From assembly GCF_004367745.1 (NCBI RefSeq), contig NZ_CP037993.1, forward strand, positions 186,001 to 250,000: a stretch of DNA of 64,000 nucleotides. The letters run 5' to 3'. The translations under genes and the position numbers were made by a program. The stretch comes from Herbaspirillum huttiense. Its GTDB lineage: Bacteria; Pseudomonadota; Gammaproteobacteria; Burkholderiales; Burkholderiaceae_D. Under the pieces are notes generated by a model that saw nothing but the letters and a program-made list of their open reading frames with translations, ran no database searches and was not told where the DNA came from. This document shows, in pieces, positions 8,095 to 15,775 of the stretch (positions are counted from its first letter, which is position 1; each line of letters starts with the position of its first letter).

Positions 8095-9143
8095 GTCTGT
8101 GCCATCGCGGCAGTGGCGGCGTCAGCCACAACACGCTGCCCAATGTGTGCAAGACGCCCGACAAGGGCATCCCGGTACCCTATCAGAACGAGGCCTACTC
8201 GCGCGACCTTGCCAAGGGAACCGTCAGCGTGTTCGCCGACGGCGGCCACAGCATTGCCAAGGATGGCAGCCAATTCGCCAGGAGTGTGTTCGACGAAGCC
8301 GGTTCGATGGGGGGCATCGTTTCCGGCACCCATTCAGCCGAGACCGACTGGATCAGCCACTCTTTCGACGTGTTCTTCGAGGGCAAGCCCGCCTGCCGGC
8401 TCACCGACAAGCTGTTCATGAACCATCGCAACACGGTGAACATGGCCGGGCTGAAGCAGCGCGATCTGCCCAAGCCGGATCAGGACTTTTTTGACGAGAT
8501 TTGCGAGCTGGCCTGCGAGTGTTGGAACACCCACAAAATTGGCGGGCCGCAGCCGCTGCCAAAGGGGCATACGTTTCAGGAATGCATGCGCAAAAAAATC
8601 GATGACAAGTACTACGGCGGTTCGGCCAATGCCCGTAATGGTCGTTATCCCAAGCCCGATGCCCGCATGTGGCGTGAAGTATCCTTCGACCGCGGCAACA
8701 ACTGGGAGATGATCGGCAGCAAGTCCAACCCGGGCCTGCCCAGCTCGCAATACCCGTGGGCAAATTCGCGCCGTCTGGACATCGCCCGTATCGGACCGGA
8801 TGGCAAGGTGATCAAAATCTTCGATGTGAAGTTCGGGAAGGATCCGCTCACAGACGATGCAGCCAAGGACTACCGCAAGATTGCCGAAAGGCATACGGGT
8901 AGCGACAAGAACTTCGAGAAGTTCGAAGTCAATGAACGCTGTCACTGCGACGACGAGAATCCCCCTCAGCATCCAGTACCGGTCACTGCATCCGAGCCCA
9001 AGAAGAGCCTCCTCGACAAGTTCGGCGACGTGATCCACTCGCACACCGGTGTGAGGTTGGCAGGAGGGCTATTGGTACTTGCGCTGATCATTTCCGAAGC
9101 TACGCGGCTCTTCCCGCCTCGCAATGCCATCCCCATCCCTTGA
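8064..9143 (+). CDS. T6SS effector: DUF4150 (PAAR-like) with C-terminal PD-(D/E)XK nuclease-like domain
   Basis: A 359-residue putative antibacterial DNase. Residues 1-130 are a DUF4150 PAAR-like domain (ITINVNGLSLCHRGSGGVSH, LPNVCKTPDKGIPVPYQNEA), which would cap the VgrG spike. Residues 145-300 carry a VRR-NUC/PD-(D/E)XK-like core: RRLDIAR with D239, then FDVKFGKD giving the D254-x-K256 signature, followed by a helix with DYRKIAERH. A hydrophobic helix (VRLAGGLLVLALIISEA, about 330-346) lies near the C-terminus. Four DUF3396 immunity genes follow, a combination known for VRR-NUC T6SS effectors. DUF2169 two genes upstream is the likely adaptor. DNA cleavage is inferred, not shown. The ATG overlaps the upstream gene by 31 bp. 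Confidence 0.85.
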   Translation: MAITINVNGLSLCHRGSGGVSHNTLPNVCKTPDKGIPVPYQNEAYSRDLAKGTVSVFADGGHSIAKDGSQFARSVFDEAGSMGGIVSGTHSAETDWISHSFDVFFEGKPACRLTDKLFMNHRNTVNMAGLKQRDLPKPDQDFFDEICELACECWNTHKIGGPQPLPKGHTFQECMRKKIDDKYYGGSANARNGRYPKPDARMWREVSFDRGNNWEMIGSKSNPGLPSSQYPWANSRRLDIARIGPDGKVIKIFDVKFGKDPLTDDAAKDYRKIAERHTGSDKNFEKFEVNERCHCDDENPPQHPVPVTASEPKKSLLDKFGDVIHSHTGVRLAGGLLVLALIISEATRLFPPRNAIPIP

Positions 9144-9180
9144 CCTCATCCCGCGCAATCAACTAGGAAAATGAAATCCC

Positions 9181-10161
9181 ATGGACCTCAATCAAGCCAT
9201 TACTGAACTTGTACAACGAGAAGGTGGCATCTGCATTTTCGACAAAATTGCTTTCCCCCTGCCCTACAACACCGATGCCGTCGCCTGCAAATTCGGCCTG
9301 GGGGCCGAGCTTTATATGGTACCGACTAATCAGCCCTTGCTACGCCAGCGCGCACTGGAGTTCATGGTGGATTACTGGGAGACCTTTCCGGACCATGTCA
9401 ACCGCTTTTTGGCCCGAGACACGAGACGGGCAGTCAAGTTCTCTGGCGACCCTCGCGGCCGTATTCAATCCGATATTGACCTTCCACCGCTAAATGGTTA
9501 CGGCGCGGCACTCATGGGCATGGTGGACATTGGCATGAAGATTGACAATGTTAATCCGTACCGCGCCGACGTATTGGTCTCCCGCGCAGAAGAACAGGAG
9601 CTTTCCTGCGTAACCGCTCATTTTCAAATCTGTAACGGGCAGGGCGAGCCAAACTTCGAGGTGCTGCTCGCTGCCACCCTGCGCTGGTGCGCAATTTGCC
9701 AGCCGGTACACGGTAGTGCAGGGTGTGCCTTCATATTCGAGAACGATCAAAAGAGTGAGTACACCCAGAAACTGTTCAAGCGCTTTCCAGGATTCGATTT
9801 CCAGGATGCGGGGGCGTTCTCCTTCCAGGCCCGAGCCATTCACAACCGCATCAAATGCGTGAACTGGCTGACCGTGCTGTGTGATGCGCTGGTTGAAGAA
9901 TTGGGAGGACGCGACAAGATGCGCGCGGCGCTGGAGCCGGTGTGCAAGGTGCACGGCTATCCCGGCGGAGTGGTGATCCAGGCCGGAGCCTATCCGCAGA
10001 TCGGCGACACTTGGCGTGATGAGGTTCCAGAAGCCTACAGATTGGTGGCCCGCTATACCAAAGCGATCCGGTTTGAGACATACCGCAGCGGTCTGTTCCG
10101 CGTCCCGCAGGGTCTGGACGACAAGGAAGAAACCCTCGCGTGGATTCGGCGCTTCGATTGA
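9181..10161 (+). CDS. DUF3396 family T6SS immunity protein, copy 1
   Basis: A 326-residue cytoplasmic protein of the DUF3396 type VI immunity family, expected to bind and neutralise the upstream nuclease. Recognisable blocks are GGICIFDKIAFPLPYNTDAV, TRRAVKFSGDPRGRIQ, EVLLAATLRWCAICQP, CVNWLTVLCDALVEELGG and PGGVVIQAGAYPQIGD. It starts 37 bp after the effector stop, with TAGGAAAATGAAATCCC leading into ATG, a sequence shared with the leaders of copies 2-4. Residues 209-220 (DAGAFSFQARAI) are a hot spot of difference between copies. Base composition is more AT-rich than the housekeeping genes. Confidence 0.88.
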   Translation: MDLNQAITELVQREGGICIFDKIAFPLPYNTDAVACKFGLGAELYMVPTNQPLLRQRALEFMVDYWETFPDHVNRFLARDTRRAVKFSGDPRGRIQSDIDLPPLNGYGAALMGMVDIGMKIDNVNPYRADVLVSRAEEQELSCVTAHFQICNGQGEPNFEVLLAATLRWCAICQPVHGSAGCAFIFENDQKSEYTQKLFKRFPGFDFQDAGAFSFQARAIHNRIKCVNWLTVLCDALVEELGGRDKMRAALEPVCKVHGYPGGVVIQAGAYPQIGDTWRDEVPEAYRLVARYTKAIRFETYRSGLFRVPQGLDDKEETLAWIRRFD

Positions 10162-10238
10162 CATGGATTGGGTGAGAGGGCTGAAGGGGTAATTGCTCGC
10201 CCTCATGCCGCACCATCAACCAGGAGAATGAGACCACC

Positions 10239-11219
10239 ATGGACATCAATCAAACCACAGCTGAACTTGTGCAGCGCGAAGGCGGTATCTGCATTTTCGA
10301 CAAGATTGCTTTCCCTCTGCCCTACAACACCGATGCTGTCGCCTGCAAATTCGGCCTGGGGGCCGAGCTTTATATGGTGCCGACTGATCAGCCCCTGTTA
10401 CGCCAACGTGCTCTGGAATTCTTGGTGGATTATTGGAAGACTTTTCCGGACAAGGTAAACCGCTTTTTGGCCCGAGACACGACCCGCGCAGTCAAGTTCT
10501 CTGGCGACCCTCGCGGCCGTATTCAAGCCGATATTGACCTTCCACCGCTAAATGGTTACGGCGCGGCGCTCATGGGCATGGTGGACATTGGCATGAAGAT
10601 TGACAACGTTAATCCGTACCGAGCCGATGTACTGGTCCGCCGCGCAGAACAACGCGAGCTTTCCTGTGTAACCGCTCATTTTCAAATCTGTAACGGCCAG
10701 GGCACGCCAAACTTCGAGGTGCTGCTCGCCGCGACACTGCGCTGGTGCGCTATTTGCCAGCCGGTACATGGTAGTGCAGGGTGTGCCTTCGTATTCGAGA
10801 ACGACCAAAAGAGTGAGTACACCCAACAACTGTTCAAACGCTTTCCGGGGTTTGATTTCCAGGATGGAGGATGGTTCGCCTTGGAGGCCCGAGACGTTCA
10901 TAACCGCATCAAATGTGTGAACTGGCTGACCGTGCTGTGTGATGCGCTGGTTGAAGAATTGGGAGGACGCGAGAAGATGCGTGCAGCGCTGGAGCCAGTG
11001 TGCAAGTTGCACGACTACCCCGGTGGAGTGGTAATTCAGGCCGGAGCCTCTCCCCAGATCGGCGACACTTGGCGTGATGAGGTTCCAGAAGCCTACAGGT
11101 TGGTAGCCCGCTATACCAAAGCGATACGGTTCGAGGCATACCGCGAAGGTTTGTTCCGCGTCCCGCAGGGTCTGGACGACAATGAAGAAACCCTCGCATG
11201 GATTCGGCGCTTCGATTGA
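10239..11219 (+). CDS. DUF3396 family T6SS immunity protein, copy 2
   Basis: A 326-residue paralogue of copy 1, exactly 1058 bp further on, with the same stop-to-start spacer of 77 bp. The hot spot reads DGGWFALEARDV, and other private changes are VCKLHDYPGG, GASPQ and FEAYREGLF. AGGAG lies about 12 bp before the ATG, as in copies 3 and 4. Presumed to bind the same nuclease or a related toxin from competing strains; which, if any, variant is non-redundant cannot be told from sequence. Confidence 0.87.
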   Translation: MDINQTTAELVQREGGICIFDKIAFPLPYNTDAVACKFGLGAELYMVPTDQPLLRQRALEFLVDYWKTFPDKVNRFLARDTTRAVKFSGDPRGRIQADIDLPPLNGYGAALMGMVDIGMKIDNVNPYRADVLVRRAEQRELSCVTAHFQICNGQGTPNFEVLLAATLRWCAICQPVHGSAGCAFVFENDQKSEYTQQLFKRFPGFDFQDGGWFALEARDVHNRIKCVNWLTVLCDALVEELGGREKMRAALEPVCKLHDYPGGVVIQAGASPQIGDTWRDEVPEAYRLVARYTKAIRFEAYREGLFRVPQGLDDNEETLAWIRRFD

Positions 11220-11296
11220 CATGGATTGGGTGAGAGGGCTGAAGGGGTAATTGCTCGCCCTCATGCGGCACCATCAACCAGGAGAATGAGACCCCC

Positions 11297-12277
11297 ATGG
11301 ACATCAATCAAACCATAGCTAAACTTGTGCAGAGCGAAGGCGGTATCTGCGTTTTTGACAAGATTGCTTTCCCTTTGCCCTACAACACCGATGCCGTCGC
11401 CTGCAAATTCGGTCTCGGTGCCGAGCTGTTCATGTCGCCGATTGATCAGCCCCTGCTACTCCATCGCGCACTTGAGTTCTTGGTGGATTACTGGAAGACC
11501 TTTCCAGACAAGGTCGACCGCTTCCTGGCCGACGAAACGACTCGCACGGTCAAGTTCTCTGGCGACCCTCGTGTCCGTATTCAAACCGATATGGACCGTC
11601 AGCCGCAATATGGTTACAGCGCGGCGCTGATGGGCATGGTCGACATTGGCATGAAGATTGACAATGTGAATCCGTACCGTTCTGACGTGCTGGTCCGCCG
11701 CGCAGAAGAGAACAATCTTTCCTTCGTAAACGCCCATTTTCAAATCTGCAATGATCAGGGCGAGCCAAACTTCGAGGTGCTGCTGGCTGCCACATTGCGC
11801 TGGTGCGCTATTTGCCAGCCGCTACATGGCAGTGCCGGGTTTGTCTTTATATTTGAGAACGACCAAGAGAGTGAGTACACCCAACAATTGTTCAAACGCT
11901 TTCCGGGGTTCGATTTCCAAGATACGGGGGCGTTCTCGTTTCAGGCCCGAGACATTCACAACCGCATCAAATGTGTGAACTGGCTGACCGTGCTGTGTGA
12001 TGCGCTGGTTGACGAATTGGGAGGAAGCGACAGGATGCGTGCGGTGCTGGAGCCGGTGTGCAAGGTGCACGACTACCCAGGCGGAGTGGTGATCCAGGCT
12101 GGAGCCTATCCACAGATCGGTGACACCTGGCGTGATGAGATTCCGGAAGCCTACAGGTTGGTGGCCCGCTATACCAAATCGATCCGGTTCGAGACATATC
12201 GCAGCGGTCTGTTCCGTGTCCCGCAGGGTCTGGACAAGAAAGAAGAAACCCTCGCGTGGATTCGGCGATTCGATTGA
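11297..12277 (+). CDS. DUF3396 family T6SS immunity protein, copy 3 (most divergent)
   Basis: A 326-residue paralogue and the most diverged of the four. Private changes are spread through the N-terminal half: AKLVQSEGGICVFDK, MSPIDQPLLLHRALEF, LADETTRTVKFSGDPRVRIQ, DMDRQPQYGYS and AEENNLSFVNAHFQICND. The frame is intact with no stop, so it is not a pseudogene. The 3' end (LDKKEETLAWIRRFD) is shared with copy 4 but not with copies 1 and 2. The N-terminal divergence could mean recognition of a different toxin variant. Confidence 0.87.
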   Translation: MDINQTIAKLVQSEGGICVFDKIAFPLPYNTDAVACKFGLGAELFMSPIDQPLLLHRALEFLVDYWKTFPDKVDRFLADETTRTVKFSGDPRVRIQTDMDRQPQYGYSAALMGMVDIGMKIDNVNPYRSDVLVRRAEENNLSFVNAHFQICNDQGEPNFEVLLAATLRWCAICQPLHGSAGFVFIFENDQESEYTQQLFKRFPGFDFQDTGAFSFQARDIHNRIKCVNWLTVLCDALVDELGGSDRMRAVLEPVCKVHDYPGGVVIQAGAYPQIGDTWRDEIPEAYRLVARYTKSIRFETYRSGLFRVPQGLDKKEETLAWIRRFD

Positions 12278-12354
12278 GTCGGGTTAGGTGAGAGGGCTGA
12301 AGCGGTAATTGCTCGCCCTCATGCCACACCATCAACCAGGAGAATGAGACCCCC

Positions 12355-13335
12355 ATGGACATCAATCAAACCATAGCTGAACTTGTGCAGCGCGAAGGCG
12401 GTATCTGCATTTTCGACAAGATTGCTTTCCCTCTGCCCTACAACACCGATGCCGTTGCCTGCAAATTCGGCCTGGGGGCCGATCTGTATATGTCTCCCAC
12501 TGATCAGCCCGTGCTACGCCAGCGTGCTCTGGAATTCTTGGTGGATTATTGGAAGACTTTTCCGGACAAGGTAAACCGCTTTTTGGCCCGAGACACGAGA
12601 CGGGCAGTCAAGTTCTCTGGCGACCCTCGCGGCCGTATTCAATCCGATATTGACCTTCCACCGCTAAATGGTTACGGCGCGGCACTCATGGGCATGGTGG
12701 ACATTGGCGTGAAGATTGACCATGTTGATCCGTACCGCGCCGACGTATTGGTCTCCCGCGCAGAAGAACACGAGCTTTCCTGCGTAACCGCTCATTTCCA
12801 AATCTGTAACGGGCAGGGCGAGCCAAACTTCGAGGTGCTGCTGGCCGCCACATTGCGCTGGTGCGCTATTTGCCAGCCGGTACACGGTAGTGCAGGGTGT
12901 GCCTTCATATTCGAGAACGACCAAAATAGCGAGTACACCCAACAACTGTTCAAACGTTTTCCAGGGTTCGACTTCCAAGATGGGGTGCAGTTTTCCCTGC
13001 AGGCCCGACAGATTCACAACCGCATCAAATGCGTGAACTGGCTGACCGTGCTGTGTGATGCGCTGGTTGAAGAATTGGGTGGGCGCGACAAGATGCGTGC
13101 GGCGCTGGAGCCGGTGTGCCAGGTGCACGATTATCCCGGCGGTGTGGTGATCCAGGCCGGGGCCACGCCGCAAATCGGCGACACCTGGCGTGATGAGGTT
13201 CCGGAGGCCTACAGGTTGGTGGCCCGCTATACCAAAGCGATCCGGTTTGAGACATACCGCAGCGGTCTGTTCCGTGTCCCGCAGGGTCTGGACAAGAAAG
13301 AAGAAACCCTCGCATGGATTCGGCGATTCGATTGA
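12355..13335 (+). CDS. DUF3396 family T6SS immunity protein, copy 4 (mosaic)
   Basis: A 326-residue paralogue that looks recombinant. Its 5' part is close to copy 2 (including GGATTATTGGAAGACTTTTC), its middle is close to copy 1 (ACGAGACGGGCAGTCAAG through VSRAEEHELSCVTAHF), and its last 50 bases are close to copy 3. The hot spot is DGVQFSLQARQI. It ends the array: the 77-bp spacer is absent after it, and a short hairpin and a convergent LysR gene follow within 11 bp. Confidence 0.87.
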   Translation: MDINQTIAELVQREGGICIFDKIAFPLPYNTDAVACKFGLGADLYMSPTDQPVLRQRALEFLVDYWKTFPDKVNRFLARDTRRAVKFSGDPRGRIQSDIDLPPLNGYGAALMGMVDIGVKIDHVDPYRADVLVSRAEEHELSCVTAHFQICNGQGEPNFEVLLAATLRWCAICQPVHGSAGCAFIFENDQNSEYTQQLFKRFPGFDFQDGVQFSLQARQIHNRIKCVNWLTVLCDALVEELGGRDKMRAALEPVCQVHDYPGGVVIQAGATPQIGDTWRDEVPEAYRLVARYTKAIRFETYRSGLFRVPQGLDKKEETLAWIRRFD

Positions 13336-13348
13336 CTCGGCTGAGTCA
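13333..13348. other. Short hairpin between convergent genes
   Basis: TGACTC-GGCT-GAGTCA, a perfect 6-bp stem that includes the stop codon of immunity copy 4 and reaches the end of the convergent LysR gene. No T tract follows on either strand, so a terminator role is uncertain. Confidence 0.4.
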
Positions 13349-14290
13349 GCCCGGCGCCGCCACCCCGCGCCCAAATCCATCCACGAACAACCGCGCCACC
13401 GGCGACAGGAGCGTACCGCGCCGCGTCACCAACTGATAGGGTTCGCTGCGCGTATGCAGCTTCAGCGGCAGGATGCGCGTCATGCCGAAGCGCGTGCAGA
13501 ACTGCGCCACATCCACCGACAGCAGCGCCACGAAGTGCGGATTCTTCTGCAGCAGCGACAAGGTGGTGAAGGCCGAGGTGGTCTCCATCAGGTGCAGCGG
13601 AAAGCGCAGGTCGGCATCATGGAATTCCCGCTCCAGCGTCAGCCGCATCGGCATGTTGGCCGAATAGACCACCCAGCGCGAATCGGCCAGGTCCGCCAGT
13701 TGCAGGCTGCTCGCTTCAGCCAGCGGATGCTGCACGCTGGCTACCACAGCCAGCTCTTCCTCATGGATGTTGAAGGCGTCATACAGGTCCGGGCGCTGGC
13801 TGATGCTGGTGCGGCAGATCGCCAGGTCCAGCCGCCCCTGGTCCAGTAGGCGCAGCAGGCGGGCGCTGGTGTCTTCCACGATCTCCACGGACAGGGTCGG
13901 ATGCGCCTCCAGCAATTGCGTGAGCGCATCCGTCAAGAGCGGTACCGCCCCCATGATGGTGCCCACCGCCAGCCGTCCACCATGGCCTTGCATGATGGAT
14001 AACATTTCTTCACGCAGGTGGGTCAGGTCGGTCTGGATCAGCCGCGCATAGCGGATCACGCAATGGCCCAGCTCGGTGGCCTCGAGCCCTCGATTGGTAC
14101 GGGTGAACAATTGCGCACCGAGCGTGCTTTCGATTTCCTGCAAAGCCTTGCTCGCCCCCGGCTGGGTCAGCGCCACCTGCTCGGCCGCCTTGAGCAGGGA
14201 ACCATGGTCGGACAGTGCGATGAGCAGCCGCAACTGCCGCAGGTGCAGGCGCGAAGTGATGGAGGCCAGCGAGGGCAAGGTGGTGTGCAT
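13346..14290 (-). CDS. LysR family transcriptional regulator
   Basis: A 314-residue LTTR. The N-terminal winged helix-turn-helix reads LRQLRLLIALSDHGSLLKAA then EQVALTQPGASKALQEIE; the effector-binding domain follows (LAVGTIMGAVPLLTDAL, ICRTSISQRPDLYD). It is transcribed away from the iron alcohol dehydrogenase gene, and a 10-bp interrupted inverted repeat lies in the shared control region, so it probably regulates that operon. The inducer is unknown. Its 3' end is 10 bp from the immunity array, which it is not obviously related to. Confidence 0.9.
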   Translation of the reverse strand: MHTTLPSLASITSRLHLRQLRLLIALSDHGSLLKAAEQVALTQPGASKALQEIESTLGAQLFTRTNRGLEATELGHCVIRYARLIQTDLTHLREEMLSIMQGHGGRLAVGTIMGAVPLLTDALTQLLEAHPTLSVEIVEDTSARLLRLLDQGRLDLAICRTSISQRPDLYDAFNIHEEELAVVASVQHPLAEASSLQLADLADSRWVVYSANMPMRLTLEREFHDADLRFPLHLMETTSAFTTLSLLQKNPHFVALLSVDVAQFCTRFGMTRILPLKLHTRSEPYQLVTRRGTLLSPVARLFVDGFGRGVAAPG

Positions 14291-14319
14291 GGAAAATCCT
14301 CCCCAAAGAAGTCGCTAGT

Positions 14320-14355
14320 ATGAGTGCTGGTTATACCCATATCAACAGCTCTCAT
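14320..14355. promoter_or_regulatory. Candidate LysR operator in the divergent control region
   Basis: ATGAGTGCTG (14320-14329) and CAGCTCTCAT (14346-14355) form an inverted repeat with nine of ten positions complementary and a 16-bp centre. It lies 30 bp before the LysR start and about 140 bp before the alcohol dehydrogenase start, which suits autoregulation and activation. Pattern only. Confidence 0.55.
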
Positions 14356-14495
14356 TAGCCAAGTGCCCCTTGATGGCTTAGAGTCTGGCTTTCCAAAGCG
14401 GGACTCCCATTGGGGAGCGCTGGCTTCTGCAGGGTTTCGGAGCAAGCCCGCCGATGGCGGACCCGGTGGAGACATCTATAAATCAAGGCTATGTA

Positions 14496-15635
14496 ATGGC
14501 ACTCATCAACTACATTACCCAGGTCCAGTTCGACTACGGCGCGCTGGCGCTGCTGCAGCAGGAATGCGACCGCCTGGGCATCAAGAAGCCGCTGCTGGTG
14601 ACCGACCCGGGCATCCGCAACGCCGGCTTGCTGGACAAGGTCCTGGGCCAGTTGAAGGACGGTGCCGCCACCGTGGTCTATGACCAGACCCCGCCCAACC
14701 CCAATGAGGGTGCCGTGCGCGCCGCCGTGGCATTGTTCCGCGAGCATGGCTGCGATGGCATCGTGGCTGTTGGCGGCGGTTCCTCCATCGACCTGGCCAA
14801 GGGCGTGGCCGTCTGCGGCACCCACGAAGGCCCGCTGAAATCCTTTGCGCTCATCGAAGGCGGCCTGGCCAACATCACGGCCAAGACCGCCCCGGTGATC
14901 GCCATCCCGACCACCGCCGGCACCGGCAGCGAAGTCGGCCGTGGCGCCATCCTGATCCTCGACGATGGCCGCAAGGTCGGCATCATCTCGCCGCACCTGG
15001 TGCCCAAGCTGGCCCTCTGCGACCCCGAACTGACCCTGGGCCTGCCGCCGCTGATGACGGCCGCCACCGGCATGGATGCCATCGCGCACTGCCTGGAAAC
15101 CTTCATGGCCCCGGCCTTCAACCCGCCTGCCGACGGCATCGCGCTGGACGGCCTGTGGCGCGCCTGGGCGCACATCGAGCGCGCCACCCGTGAACCGGGT
15201 GACCGCGAAGCGCGGCTCAACATGATGAGCGCCTCCATGCAGGGCGCCATGGCCTTCCAGAAGGGGCTGGGTTGCGTGCACAGCCTGTCGCACTCGCTGG
15301 GCGGCATCAATCCCAAGCTGCACCATGGGACCCTGAACGCGATCTTCCTGCCGGCCATCATCGCCTTCAACGAAAGCGCGCCCAGCATGGTCAAGGACAA
15401 CAAGATGGCGCGCATGGCCCACGCCATGGGCCTGGCCAGCGGTGCCGGGATCGGCCCGGCCATCCGCGACATGAGCCGCCGCCTTGGCTTGCCGGCCGGG
15501 CTGCGCGAGCTGGGCGTGAGCGAATCCCTGTTCCCGCAGATCATCAAGGGTGCCCTGGCCGACCACAGCCACAAGACCAATCCGCGCGAAGCCTCGGAAC
15601 AGGATTACCTGAACATGCTGCAGCAATCCATGTGA
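14496..15635 (+). CDS. Iron-containing alcohol dehydrogenase
   Basis: A 379-residue group III (Fe-dependent) NAD(P)-linked alcohol dehydrogenase. The cofactor motif GGGSSIDLAKG and the metal-binding region GMDAIAHCLETFMAP with VHSLSHSLGG are clear. Relatives act on 4-hydroxybutyrate, 1,3-propanediol or other short alcohols; the substrate cannot be set from sequence. The ATG at 14496 is preferred (AAGG about 8 bp upstream, family-like MALINYITQVQFDYG); an in-frame ATG at 14454 would add 14 residues. It is followed by an aldehyde dehydrogenase, so together they could oxidise an alcohol to an acid. Confidence 0.88.
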   Translation: MALINYITQVQFDYGALALLQQECDRLGIKKPLLVTDPGIRNAGLLDKVLGQLKDGAATVVYDQTPPNPNEGAVRAAVALFREHGCDGIVAVGGGSSIDLAKGVAVCGTHEGPLKSFALIEGGLANITAKTAPVIAIPTTAGTGSEVGRGAILILDDGRKVGIISPHLVPKLALCDPELTLGLPPLMTAATGMDAIAHCLETFMAPAFNPPADGIALDGLWRAWAHIERATREPGDREARLNMMSASMQGAMAFQKGLGCVHSLSHSLGGINPKLHHGTLNAIFLPAIIAFNESAPSMVKDNKMARMAHAMGLASGAGIGPAIRDMSRRLGLPAGLRELGVSESLFPQIIKGALADHSHKTNPREASEQDYLNMLQQSM

Positions 15636-15775
15636 TGGCCGACAATGAACAGTGCGGGCAGGCCACCAAGGCTCTGCCGCGCATTTCCCCCTCAGCTGCT
15701 CCTGCCTCGCGCGGGCGCAGCTTTCTTGCCTGACCCGACCCCGGGCGGCATCAACGACACCAGCAGGAGCACAAC

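Larger units (their letters stand above)
9181..13335 (+). repeat. Tandem array of four 1058-bp units (immunity genes)
   Basis: Starts of the four DUF3396 genes at 9181, 10239, 11297 and 12355 are exactly 1058 bp apart. Each unit is a 981-bp gene plus a 77-bp spacer (10162-10238, 11220-11296, 12278-12354); the fourth unit lacks the spacer. Spacers are nearly identical and carry a GAGGGC / GCCCTC inverted repeat and a shared AGGAGAATGAGACC leader. Equal length of all units points to duplication by unequal crossing-over with no later indels. Confidence 0.95.

Noticed and set aside
9181-13335. CRISPR-like or transposon-like repeat
   Set aside because: The period is 1058 bp and each unit is one intact gene; there are no short spacers, transposase or terminal inverted repeats.
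4331-13335. Complete type VI secretion system
   Set aside because: No TssB/C sheath, Hcp, TssJLM membrane complex or ClpV is present here or near the second island; both are accessory effector loci.
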